A stretch of 64,000 nt of DNA from the NCBI GenBank assembly GCA_019454045.1, contig SKCR01049654.1, positions 248,001 to 312,000 of the forward strand, given 5' to 3'. The notes under the pieces are model-generated. The model was given only the letters and a program-made list of their open reading frames with translations, was not told the DNA's origin and did not search any database. The DNA is from Zanthoxylum bungeanum (lineage: Eukaryota > Streptophyta > Magnoliopsida > Sapindales > Rutaceae). Shown here one piece after another: positions 1-9,467 of the stretch. Numbering within the stretch: the first letter of the stretch is position 1; every line of letters starts with the position of its first letter. A program made the translations under genes and the position numbers.

Positions 1-1686
1 AGACGCATCCCGATAACTGCAACCGACAACGAGGGCCTCGACCCTGGGACACATCCCAATATTGCTGACAATGTGGGTCATGACCCTGGGACGCATCCCC
101 AAAACTGATGATGCAGGGGGCCAACGACCCTGGGACGCATCCCGATAACTGCAACTGACAACGGGGGCCTCGACCCTGGGACGCATCCTGATAACGTTGA
201 TAATGTGGGTCACGACCCTGTGATGCGTCCCCAAAACTGCTGATTATGTGGGTCACGACCCTGGGATGCATCCCCAAAACTGCTGATGATGTGGGTCACG
301 ACCCTGGGACGCATCCCCAAAACTACTGATGATGTGGGTCACGACCCTGGGACGCATCCCCAAAACTGCTGATGATGTGGGTCACGACCCTGGGAATCAT
401 CCCCAAAACTGATGCTGATACTGATGTGGGCCTCGCCCCCAGGACTCATCCCCAAAACTGATACTGACAATGCTGATGTGGGCCTCGCCCCAGACGGATA
501 CTGATGTAGGCCTCAACCCTGGACTGAAACTGATGTGGGCCTCGGCCTTGAGACTCATCCTTAAAACTGAAACTGATGTGGGCCTCGGCCCTGGGACTCA
601 TCCCCAAAACTGAAACCGATGTGGGTCTCGTCCCTAGGACTCATCCCCAAAACTGATACTGATGTGCAGGCCTCGACCCTGGGACTCATCCCCAAAACTG
701 AAACTGATGTGGGCCTCGGCCCTGTGACTCATCCCCAAAACTGATACTGATGTGTGAGCCTCGACCCTAGGACTCATCCCCAAAACTGAAATTGATGTGG
801 GCCTCGGCCCTGGGACTCATCCCCAAACTGATGCTGATGTGGGCCTCGACCCTGGGACTCATCCCCAAACTGATACTGATATGGGCCTCGGCCCTGTGAC
901 TCATCCCCAAACTGATGCTGATGTGGGCCTCGACCCTGTGACTCATCCCCAAACTGACGCTGATGTGGGCCTCGACCCTAGGACTCATCCCCAAAACTGA
1001 TATTGATGTGGGCCTCGACCCTAAATTGATACTGACGTGGGCCTCACCCCAAACTGATACTGACGTGGGCCTCGTCCATAAACTGATGTTGATGTGGGCC
1101 TCTTCCCAAGCTGATGCTGATGTGGGCCACGCCCCCAAGCTGATACTGATGTGGGCCTCGACCCTGGGACTCATCCCCAAAATTGCTGATGATATGTGTG
1201 GGCCTCGACCTTGGGATGCATCCCAAAACTGATACTGATGTGGGCCTCGGCCCTGGGACTCATCCCCAAACTGATACTTATGTGGGCCTCGGCCCACAGA
1301 TTGATACTGATGTGGGCCTCGCCCCCAAACTGATACTGACATGGGCCTCGCCCCCAAACTGATGCGGATGTGGGCCTCGCCCCCAACTGATGCGGATGTG
1401 GGCCTCACCCCTAAACTGATGCTGATGTGGGCCTCGCCCCCAAGCTGATACTGACGTGGGCCTCGCCCTCAAACTGGTACTAATGTGGGCCTCGCCCCCA
1501 AACAGATACTGACATGGGCCTCGCCCCCAAACTGATGCGGATGTGGGCCTCGCCCCCAAACCGATGCGGATGTGGGCCTCACCCCTAAACTGATGCTGAT
1601 GTGGGCCTCGCCCCCAAGCTGATACTGACGTGGGCCTCGCCCTCAAACTGGTACTAATGTGGGCCTCGCCCCCAAACTGATACTAG
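1..1686 (-). repeat. Minisatellite, 43-bp and about 29-bp units, in the Ogre-1 3' region
   Basis: The left part (1 to about 410) is built of 43-bp units around GATGTGGGTCACGACCCTGG plus CATCCCCAAAACT. The centre mixes variant units. From about 1260 the unit shortens to about 29 bp (GATGTGGGCCTCGCCCCCAA) and shows a higher-order repeat: the block starting at 1341 recurs near 1514, a period of about 173 bp or six short units. The same family appears in reverse orientation at 49013-49480 in Ogre-2. Long open frames here are by-products of the repeat and are not genes. Confidence 0.93.
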
Positions 1687-2476
1687 TGATGTAATGGTTC
1701 ATTCCAACATACCGTACTGCTTCTCACGAGATAATCCTGATAGCTAAACATATTTTCGTCCTCAACGGATGCTTCGCTTTGAAACCAGAGAACCTTCAAA
1801 GTACTTAATGCACTTAGATCCGCTCGTCTGAATGAGTGATCTGAACTAGACTCCTAGTGTGTGTGTGCCAAGGCTCTTTCACAGCTTAATCCTTAAGTAA
1901 GCCAACTCGATGATTTTGTCTCGGAGAATCGGATCAGTGGGTCTAACTAACCTAGATGTCTTGATCGCACTCTGTGATTACTTCCTCGTACTCAACATGA
2001 TATGGTTTTCTTCTTTTCTCTCTTGTCTCTTTTTTTTTTTTTTTGACACACCTACCCTTTAAGGTAGCATTTCTCCTCATGGTAGTCCTAATACTCGCCC
2101 ATGGGTAGCTTCACGCTTATCGATTATAGGCGGACTATTTTTTTTTCTTTTATTTTCAGAGACTTTTTCTTTGTTTCCAACCATATCATATATCATAGCA
2201 TAAGTAAATCAGGATGGACATCTAGGCAAACGGTCAGTCACTGATCCATCATCTCTTCAACTAGTCATCTTGCCGACTACTCAGGCTTCCACCACTAAGA
2301 TCCCATGATCAAGTGCTTGCGAGTCTAGCTGAGATCAACTATTCAGAATACCGGATGAGAGCACATCTCGCACTTATTGTTTCTAAGGTTTCTCCCTACA
2401 GCAAACAATGTCATCACCGGACATATGCCTAACCATCAAGGACTTTTTTTTTTCACTCACTCCATGGAATTCTTCC
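1687..2476 (-). other. Ogre-1 3' region, unique block
   Basis: Non-coding. On the minus strand it aligns with 47910-48660 of Ogre-2: for example 2055-2135 is nearly the reverse complement of 48225-48305, around the shared words for ATGGGCGAGTATTAGGAC and GCTACCTTAAAGGGTAGG. It holds a T-tract near 2031-2044. I see no ORF with family features. The shared block shows that Ogre-1 and Ogre-2 are inverted copies of one lineage. Confidence 0.7.
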
Positions 2477-2895
2477 TTTCAACCTCTGATAATGTGGGCT
2501 TCGCCCCCCTGGGATCAATTCCTGAAACTTATACTGGTCTGGGCCTCAACCCTAGGATTCCTCCCTGAGACTAATACTGATGCGGGCCTCAACCCGGTGA
2601 TTCATTCCTAAAACTGATACTGATTCTGATTCATTCCTGAGACTGATGTGGGCCTCAACCCCATGATTCATTCCTAAAACTGATGACACTGTACTGTTAC
2701 TGCTTCTGATTGGCTTACCTTTGCCGCTTTCTCTTTTTCTTCTTTGAAACCTGTGAATACAAAACAAAACAAACACAAAAAGGAATGCAAAATACGTTAC
2801 GTGTATGTATGTATGCATGAATGAGTTTCATATCCCGTTGGGTTAGGTCTTCTGTCAATTCCCTTGGTGTCTGCTCGGTCTTCTTTCCCTCAGGC
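2477..2895 (-). repeat. Short minisatellite block and post-integrase tail of Ogre-1
   Basis: 2480-2690 carries a few degenerate units of the same GGGCCTCAACCC / ATTCATTCC minisatellite. 2691-2895 is the tail just after the integrase stop. On the minus strand it has a T-rich stretch ending in CACAG and GTTTCAAAGAAG, mirrored in Ogre-2 by a T-tract, CGCAG and GTTTTGAAG near 48965-48990. In Ogre-2 this tail lies directly before the main array, whereas here a unique block separates two array pieces, so the 3' region has been rearranged. Confidence 0.6.
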
Positions 2896-3126
2896 AAAAT
2901 ACTGCTTCAATCTATCCACGTTGATCGGTTCGGTGAACTCGTTCCCTTCCAAATCTGACAGTCTCACTGCCTCGTTTCCCATCACTTTCTGGACTATGTA
3001 GGGTCCTTCCCAGTTGGGTCTGAACTTTCCCCTCGGGTCTGTCGTCGATGGCTTTTACTGCTTAAGTACCAGATCACCCTTTCTGATCTTGGTAGGACGC
3101 ACCTTCTTGTTGAATACCGAGCCAAC
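2896..3126 (-). pseudogene. Integrase C-terminal (GPY/F-type) fragment of Ogre-1, right half
   Basis: The minus-strand translation reads through FNKKVRP, then FRPNWEGPYIV, and ends near NVDRLKQYFA, which is the C-terminal GPY/F-like module of plant Tat/Ogre integrases. There is one in-frame TAA after LVLKQ. The upstream half of the same module lies at 13160-13460, on the far side of Athila-1, which inserted inside it. About five codons around the junction are missing. No catalytic core is present, so it is inert. Confidence 0.75.
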
Positions 3127-3898
3127 TAACCGGTGCTTACACACACATATAACGCAAGCGCACATATCGTTCAAGTAGTATAAAAAGTATCGATCCCACG
3201 AGGACTTACTACCTAATCTATTAATTTTATGAGGTCAAATGATTTCTAATATCTAACAGGTTGATTGATTGATTTGAAATGATGAAGGTTTTGAATTTAA
3301 AAACAAGTAAATAAAATTACTCGAATGTAGGTTTAAGAAAATTCAATATTAAAAACTATCTAGGGTTGTGATTTCTTCCAATATCATTTTAAAGATGTAG
3401 TGGTTATTTTATGTTTGTGTAATAAATCGGTTTACTAACCTGGAACACTAAATTATGCAAAAGCCTATGTCGATGGTCAGACGCAAATACCCAGTTTAAC
3501 CCAATTGAACCATATGTCTATGTCAACCAAATTATCTGGATTCATTAAGTTTAAGTTCCAATTATGGCTACCCCCGCCCGACAGGTATATGTCTATCCTG
3601 TAAGGAAATCTATTAAATGGTTATCTATCCTCAAGGAATATCGTGGGCTATTAAGTCTAAGGCTGAAACCTAAAATTCCTTTGTCAAGTTTATTTTAGAT
3701 TTACCATATCAATCTTATTAGTGGCCAATTTAACAAGACGCATTAAGCTTAAGACTTAATAAGTAAACCTTTAAATTACCCAAACTATAAAATAACCCCT
3801 TATAAATCGGTGATATTGGATTTCATCACAACCTCAGATAACTGGCTTAGTTACGACACATATTTACGGGTAGTAAAAACTTAAATAAAATAAAAGAC

Positions 3899-4092
3899 AT
3901 AAAGTAAATGCTGAAAAGTAAATTGCTGAAAAGTAAATGACGGAAAGTAAATGCTGAAATTAAATACTGAAAATTAAATGCTGAAAAGTAAATGCAGAAA
4001 GTAAATTGCAGAAAGTAAATTGCTGAAAGTAAATTGCTGAAAAGTAAATGCTGAAAAGTAAATTGCTGCAAGTAAATTGCTGAAAAATAAAT
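3899..4092. repeat. AAAGTAAATTGCTGA short tandem array in Athila LTR
   Basis: About a dozen imperfect units of 13-17 bp (AAAGTAAATTGCTG and AAAGTAAATGCTG variants). Equivalent arrays lie at 11817-11997 and, shorter and more degenerate, at 51470-51620. The inverted solo LTR at 26200-28372 has only traces (near 27540-27620). Unit number differs between copies, so the array length changes quickly. It produces spurious Phe-rich open frames on the minus strand. Confidence 0.85.
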
Positions 4093-4661
4093 AAAGTAAA
4101 AGTACAATAAAAGAAAATGATGAGGTAAAAGGATCCACTTTTATTAATTCTATTTTAGATATCTCCCTTAATATAATATATTAACTTTGCATGATAATTA
4201 CCAACCAGCCATATAGGCGGTATCCAGATTAAATCAAATTAATAATTAATTACCAACCGACCAATCAGGCGGTATCCAGTTTAGTTAGGTTAAAACCAAT
4301 TTAAATAATTACCAACCGACCAATATGGCGGTATCCTCGTTAAGTCAGGTTTTAACTAGTTTATATATTATAATTAAGGGAGATTAATCTATATATTAGT
4401 AATAAAAGTTTTACCTTTTACCCCAGCAAATGGGAGTTACCTCCTCATTACTGAAAAGTAAAAAATGGAAATTAAAGAAAGAAAAGTACTGTGCGTAAAA
4501 GTAAATTGCGAAAAGTAAAAACTGAAAAGTAAAGAAAAGAAAGTGCGAAAGCGGAAATTAATTACTGAAAGTTATAAATAAACAAAAAAGATACAATCTT
4601 CTTAGTATTCTTAAGGAATTCCTTAGAAGAAAGTATGAATTTTACAAATGAAATGACTTGG

Positions 4662-4669
4662 TATTTATA
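4662..4669 (-). promoter_or_regulatory. TATA box of Athila LTR
   Basis: The minus strand reads TATAAATA, conserved at 12556-12563 and 52183-52190 in the sister LTRs. It lies about 620 bp from the 5' edge of the LTR, a plausible U3/R boundary. The transcription start itself cannot be seen. Confidence 0.55.
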
Positions 4670-5290
4670 AGCAAAATTTTACCTCCATCAAATCATCCAC
4701 CAAATCAATTATTAATTGCTCCACTAATTGCTCCACCAAATCCATTATTAATTGCTCCACTAATCTCTTATCATGTTTGGTGATGATTTGATAATTTTTA
4801 TTAGTTATTTATTAATTTATTAATTTATTTTTTGCATTGAAAATGATTGAAAGTGACTTTAATAATTACACACAACACACTTCTGGATGGTTCATCAATT
4901 TCGGGAATGAAATCTTCAGAATTCGAAATTATTTTGTCTTTCCAAGTTTTAGATATTTGTTTTTTATTTAATCTGGAACTTGAATCAGATTAATCCGATA
5001 TCGGAGTAAAAAGTTATGCCCAAAATACGACAGATGCGCAAAACTGGAATTTCCAAAACTGCACTTCGTTAAAACTCCCTTTCAAGTTTCCAATCTCCAA
5101 AATTTATATGTCAAATCCAATTTTTGCCCTTATTTGACCCACATTTCGTCCTAAATGATTTCATTGAGTCTCAATATTATTTTATTTGCAAAATAAACTA
5201 AAACAAATCAAAACGTTCATCAAACCCGAGAAACTAAACAAAATATTAAGTACAAGGGGCGGTAAATATTGATATATTTTTCGCTCATCA

Positions 5291-6625
5291 CACCCCCAAA
5301 CCTAACATTTTGCTAGTCCTTGAGCAAAATAATAAAATAAAATACAAGAAACAATTAAAATCAAACTAAGCCACTTTCGTAGGGATCACTGTTGCATTTA
5401 GCATATGCAACAAGCCTTTAAACCCCTAGGTGTCCCTAGTGGACGATTTATAGTCTCGTGAGGGCTTACAGCAACGATACCCACAAACGTTTTACAAAAG
5501 TAAAAAGATAATAAAACTTATGCACACAAAAGCAAAAAGACAAGAGAAAAGAGAATAAAGAAGTTAGTGACTAATCAGGTGAAACTTCTACTCCAAGTTA
5601 CTAGTTGTTTTCTTTCTTTCTAAATTACTGAATAAGTAAATTCTCCGATTATATTTACCATTCTCCATATGCACAACCGGCAAAATATTAATCAACTCAT
5701 TTTTACCCACAACAGTCACAAGTGCAGTTGATAAGAGAGTAATATTTTTATCCTAAAATTTTATCAGAATTCAAACTTTTTTGCAATAATGGAATAATTT
5801 TTCTCATTTTTCTGATTTTTTTTTCTTTGATTTTTGATTTTTTTTTATTTATTTATATACAATATCTTCCATCTATGTAGCAAGCTTTGGGTCGGTGGCT
5901 CCCAAACCAGTTGGCTTTAGGGCACCAGGTGTTAATACACCCCTACAGACTTAATTACTCAGACTTCAGATATATATATATTTTTGCAACATTCTTGATC
6001 CATGTAGCGAGCTTTGGGCCAGTGACTCCCAAACCAGTTGGTTTTAGGGCACTAGGTGTTAAAACACCCTTACAGACTTAATAACTCGGATCTCAGACGT
6101 TTTTTTTTTTTACTCCATCACTTTTTGAGATGCTTCCTCCAATTAAACTAGAGCACTGAATATTTTAAACTTTTCAATTTTAGCTCATGTCCGTATGTTA
6201 TTATGTATGTTGATAATATCTGCTAACTCATATGAAGATCCATTTTAGTCTGTTTTATGGAGAATTTACAAATTAAATAATTTAAAATGAAATAAACAAA
6301 AATTAAATTGTTCCGAAATAGGTTTGAGATACGTCTCAGGAGTGGAAACTCCTTACTCATCTATCTCTTACCAATTTCACCATTTTAGTCAAAATAAAAA
6401 TACAAAAACACAAAAAAAAAATTTGTAATTTTTGAAAATTTTTCAATTTTTTTTGTATTTTTCGAAAAATTTTGGACTAAAAATAAAAACAACACACAAA
6501 CTAAAAACAAAGTACTGATCAACTAATTCCCTCCCCCAAACTTAAATGAGACATTGTCCCCAATGTCTTAAACAGTAGAAGAAGAGTTTAGAAGATAATA
6601 CCTGGTTAGCTGAAATTTTAGGAAA
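5291..6625 (-). other. Athila-1 3' UTR with tandem duplication, hairpin and two polypurine tracts
   Basis: Non-coding, AT-rich. Next to the LTR the minus strand reads TTTGGGGGTG, the expected polypurine tract (about 5291-5300). A duplicated segment of about 115 bp (about 5873-5975 and 5990-6090) carries CCCAAACCAGTTGG and TTAGGGCAC. At 6549-6568 there is a perfect 8-bp inverted repeat (AGACATTG, loop TCCC, CAATGTCT), beside a second purine tract on the minus strand (AAGTTTGGGGGAGG, 6543-6530). The same elements recur in Athila-2 around 43390-43590 and 44030-44070. Confidence 0.65.
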
Positions 6626-7279
6626 TTAAAGGTTAAGATCCAGATTAATCCGACGCCTCTTACCACGATCGTCTTCAGACCAATTTATCTTTGAAAGGAT
6701 AGGGTCAACTTGTGGTTCATAGGCTAAGAGTTGGTCAATTAGATTCGGAGCAGTTCTGGCAGTGAAGAGGAGTTCTTTCATAGGTTTTGACACGAACCCA
6801 TTTCTCCGGGCATCATCAAGAAAAACACAAAGAAAATCATAAAATCCATCAACGTTAAACAGCCCAATTGGTTTCTGGTGTATGTTCAAGTTCGCCCAAG
6901 ATAGCATTATAAAAATTTCCTCCAATGCACCCAAGCCACATGGCAAAGCAATAAAAGCATCAGCACGGTTAATCATTTCTACCAATCATTTAGACATACC
7001 TGGCACGATTAACTCTTCTCCGTTTGATGGTCCAATAAGATTTGCTTCTGCCAAGGGTTTTGGGATGATTCCCAAAACTTGACTGCCTCCTTCTTGTACA
7101 GCTTTTGAAACGATCCCCATAAGTCCAAGATTGCCTCCGCCATATACTAAGTGCATATTCCTTGCAGCTAAGACTCGACCCAATTCTTGTGCTGCAGCTA
7201 CATATTGTGGTTTAGTACCAACACTACTACCGCAAAACACACAGATGTTTTCAACTCGTCTTCTTGAAGTGGCTTCCAT
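6626..7279 (-). pseudogene. LOG-type cytokinin riboside 5'-monophosphate phosphoribohydrolase, captured copy 1
   Basis: LOG enzymes release free cytokinin bases from cytokinin ribotides. Minus-strand frame of 217 codons plus stop, near the usual 200-220 residue length, with no introns. N-terminal ICVFCGSS (residues 12-19), HLVYGGGNLGLMG (43-55), LGIIPK (69-74), then RADAFIALP, SWANLNIHQKP and NVDGFYDF follow the LOG fold in order. One in-frame TGA (6986-6988), where a CGA Arg codon would fit, interrupts it about residue 98. The normal PGGxGTxxE motif reads PCGLGALEE, so the nucleotide-binding site is altered. The C-terminus is KRRRINLDLNL. It lies between the Cys-rich ORF and the 3' LTR, co-oriented with gag, and has a sister at 55720-56369. 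Plant LOG genes normally have introns, so capture as cDNA or from an intronless paralogue is inferred. Confidence 0.88.
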
Positions 7280-7320
7280 GTTTTACTCTGGATGTCTTCA
7301 AAAGTGCAATGATGAGTTGA

Positions 7321-7329
7321 ATTTATAAA
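7321..7329 (-). promoter_or_regulatory. TATA-like box upstream of captured LOG
   Basis: The minus strand reads TTTATAAAT about 42-50 bp before the LOG start codon. Athila-2 keeps TATAAATT followed by similar sequence (TCATTGCACT) at plus 56434-56441. Conservation between two otherwise diverged copies suggests, but does not prove, a separate promoter for the captured gene. Confidence 0.4.
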
Positions 7330-7527
7330 ACCTAAAAAATGTGAGTAATAATAGCACAAGTATCTTCCAAAGGACGGTTATTAGTTAACAGTAAAATAAA
7401 TCGTGATAGTCAAAAAGGTCTGGATCCTGTCGGAGAAAATAAAAGAAAATAACAAAATAATTTACAATTATTAGGAAAAGACAAAGAGATATAATATGTA
7501 CAAGAAAAGTAGCGGCTTGATTGACGT

Positions 7528-8075
7528 CTATGCGTCAGGGACAAGCTTCCCATCCAATTTTCTTATAAACTGGCAAACATGGTCTTTTTGAGTCAGATTC
7601 CCAAGACTTAATTGTTGTCTTTCTTTTTGGAATTGTGTATGTAATTTGCGAATGGCTATATGAAAATATCCACTGGGATGCGTCTCAAGAGTCGAAAATA
7701 TATCATCTATAGACTCCTTACTCAAGCCATCCCTAATGAATTTAATTTTGTCTTCGCGATTATCAGACACCATTCCTAAAGAACGACAACGAGTATTGCA
7801 ATTCCAGCGTGCACATTGTAACAAACACCCATTTGTTTAGCTCTACGTTTCTTTGTATAGGTGCTTCTTCCAAAACCAGGTAGATGTGAAATAAAAGAGT
7901 CAGAAGACTCACCTGCCAATCTGACTCGTTCTTCAATTACCCAATGAATGTCATTAGGAACACCATGGATTGTTAGTAGTCTCATCCGTTCCAAGCGAGC
8001 TTTGTAGACTTTCATCAGAGAGTTTTGATGGAGAGAAGGAAATTGCTTGTGAAGATTTGCGAGAACTTCTTCCAT
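7528..8075 (-). pseudogene. Cys-rich accessory ORF of Athila-1, function unknown
   Basis: Two overlapping minus-strand frames (ATG at 8075 to about 7776; about 7824 to 7528) look like one gene of about 180 residues broken by a frameshift near 7800-7824. The N-terminal half is basic and helical (KVYKARLERMRLL, IEERVRLAGESS). The centre holds closely spaced cysteines around CARWNCNTRCRSLG; the C-terminal half ends QFIRKLDGKLVPDA. It sits after integrase and before LOG, where Athila elements often carry an env-like ORF, but I see no signal peptide or membrane segment. A decayed homologue lies at about 56590-56740. I do not recognise the family. Confidence 0.5.
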
Positions 8076-8148
8076 CCTGAAATGTCTTAATCTGCAAAAA
8101 CTAAACACACCAAATTTAAATCACACCAAATCACAATATATACAAAAA

Positions 8149-8179
8149 TTGCATGGGTTGCCTCTCTGCAAGCGCTAAG
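8149..8179 (-). other. Conserved Athila post-pol segment
   Basis: The minus strand reads AGCGCTTGCAGAGAGGCAAC followed by CCATGC. A GCGCTTGTTGGGAGGCAACCC-like segment is commonly found just after pol in Athila elements. Athila-2 has AGCGCTAGTTGGGAGGCAAC at about 56850-56875. It marks the end of pol and helps anchor both elements. Confidence 0.6.
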
Positions 8180-8269
8180 TTTAAATTCGTCAGCTAGACG
8201 TGACTGCTCGAACTTTTATGCTGGATCTAAAAGTGTGACACTTTCTTTTTGTCGCTCAAATGATTCTCC

Positions 8270-9070
8270 CTAGTAGTGCTTAACACGCTTGTTTTTAACC
8301 TTGAAAGTTTTGTTGGAGTCAGGATCATGTATCTCAACGGCTCTGTCTGGTAAAACCTTGGTGATCACAAATGGACCTAACCACTGTGATTTTGGCTTCC
8401 ATGGGAAGAATTTCACCCTTGATTTGTTTAACAGTACCTTTTGCCCTGGTTCCAATTGTATGCGCACTAACTTCTCATATTGTCTCTTCTTGGCCTTTTC
8501 TTTGTACAATTTGGCATCCTCAAAAGGCTGATTGTGAAATTCCTCCAATTCGTTGAGCTGGTGGAACTTTTTCTCTTTTGTTGCTTGTAGTGCAAGAATT
8601 GGCTTTTTCAGTGCAAAAAACGCTTTATCTTCAGGCTCCACAGACAATTGACATGTTTTAAGTTTGTCAATAGAAATTTGCATTGCATTGGAGTTCTGAA
8701 TGGTACTGTGTATCACATCAAGTCTGAAACATTCCTCATTTTTTTCATCATCTGGGAAATTCATGGCCTTGAAAACATTGAATGTTACTTCTTGGTCCTG
8801 TACCCTCATGGTTAATTCTCCTGTTTGTACATCAATAATGGTTCGACCTGTAGCCAAGAATGGTCTCATGAGAATGATCGGCACGTCTTCGTCTTCCTCC
8901 ATATCAAGGATAATAAAATCTGCTGGGAAAATGAATTTGTCAACCTTGGCCAGCACATCCTCAACTACGCCTCTTGGAAATACGAGCGTTCTATCAGCAA
9001 GTTGTAGAGAGACTGAAGTGGGCATTGTTTCTCTAATCTGCAGTTTCCTGAAAATAGAAAAAGGCATCAA
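8270..9070 (-). CDS. Protease region fused in frame to integrase C-terminus (Athila-1)
   Basis: An uninterrupted 266-codon minus-strand frame. Residues 1-125 match the Athila protease region: LQLADRTLVFPRGVVEDVL, KVDKFIFPADFIILDMEED, PIILMRPFLATGRTIIDVQ. The active-site Asp segment lies upstream or is lost. Residues from about 155 match the end of integrase: LNELEEF, AKLYKEKAKK, then WLGPFVITKVLPDRAVEI and KVKNKRVKHY at the stop. RT, RNase H and the integrase core are missing between the two. The start shown is the first Met and lies inside the protease domain, so the true upstream frame is longer and broken. An enzymatic function is unlikely. Confidence 0.7.
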   Translation of the reverse strand: MMPFSIFRKLQIRETMPTSVSLQLADRTLVFPRGVVEDVLAKVDKFIFPADFIILDMEEDEDVPIILMRPFLATGRTIIDVQTGELTMRVQDQEVTFNVFKAMNFPDDEKNEECFRLDVIHSTIQNSNAMQISIDKLKTCQLSVEPEDKAFFALKKPILALQATKEKKFHQLNELEEFHNQPFEDAKLYKEKAKKRQYEKLVRIQLEPGQKVLLNKSRVKFFPWKPKSQWLGPFVITKVLPDRAVEIHDPDSNKTFKVKNKRVKHY

Positions 9071-9467
9071 GTTAACACTTGCACCTAAATCACATAAGCC
9101 TTACCAAAGTTATGTTCTCCTATGATGCATGGAATGGTGAAACTGCCAAGATCTTTCAACTTCGGGGGAAGTTTCCTTTGAATGATGGCACTGCATTCTT
9201 CTGTCAATGCTATTGTCTCGTAGTCTCCCAATCTCCGTTTTCATGAAAGAATATTTTTCATGAATTTGACATAGCTGGGCATTTGTTCCAAGGCTTCTGC
9301 AAATGGAATGTTAATGTGCAGCTTTTTGAACACCTCCAGGAAATGAGCAAACTGCTTGTCCAGTTTATTTTTCTGAAGACGCTGAGGAAAAGGTGGAGGT
9401 GGAGTGATCTGTTCTTTTTCCTTTGTTTTTTTTCCTTCATCTGTTGCTTTGTTTCTTTTGGAATATT
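9071..9467 (-). pseudogene. Gag-protease junction region of Athila-1, degenerate
   Basis: Fragments in shifting frames match the usual Athila linker: a stretch like FAHFLEVFKKLHINIPFAEAL in the 9290-9360 area, then KLPPKLKDLGSFTIPCIIG near 9120-9180. Several stops and a frameshift separate these pieces from gag upstream and the protease-integrase frame downstream. No independent gene is visible. Confidence 0.55.

Larger units (their letters stand above)
3127..5290 (-). repeat. Athila-1 3' LTR (plus-strand left copy)
   Basis: 2164 bp. It runs from TAACCGGTGC (TGACCGG in other copies) to CGCTCATCA. The same sequence recurs at 11045-13159 and 50702-52819 and, with a different U3, inverted at 26200-28372. 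A minus-strand TATA box (plus 4662-4669) marks the promoter and gives the transcription direction. It contains a short tandem array (3899-4092) and three copies of a roughly 60-bp block with ACCAACCGACCAAT and GGCGGTATCC between 4197 and 4340. Confidence 0.88.

Noticed and set aside
767..1646. Long minus-strand open frames with Arg/Pro/Ser-rich repeats
   Set aside because: They follow the minisatellite period, are open in several frames at once and have no start context or unique sequence.
3847..4107. Phe-rich membrane-like ORF, also at 11777-12037
   Set aside because: Translation of the AAAGTAAATTGCTG array on the opposite strand; unit number varies between copies.
6626..7279. Functional host LOG gene
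   Set aside because: It lies inside an Athila element, has a premature TGA and a changed PGGxGTxxE motif, and recurs in a second element at the same place.
8689..9125. Plus-strand ORF of 141 codons across the Athila-1 protease
   Set aside because: Shadow of the protease frame on the minus strand, Ser-rich with no features of its own.
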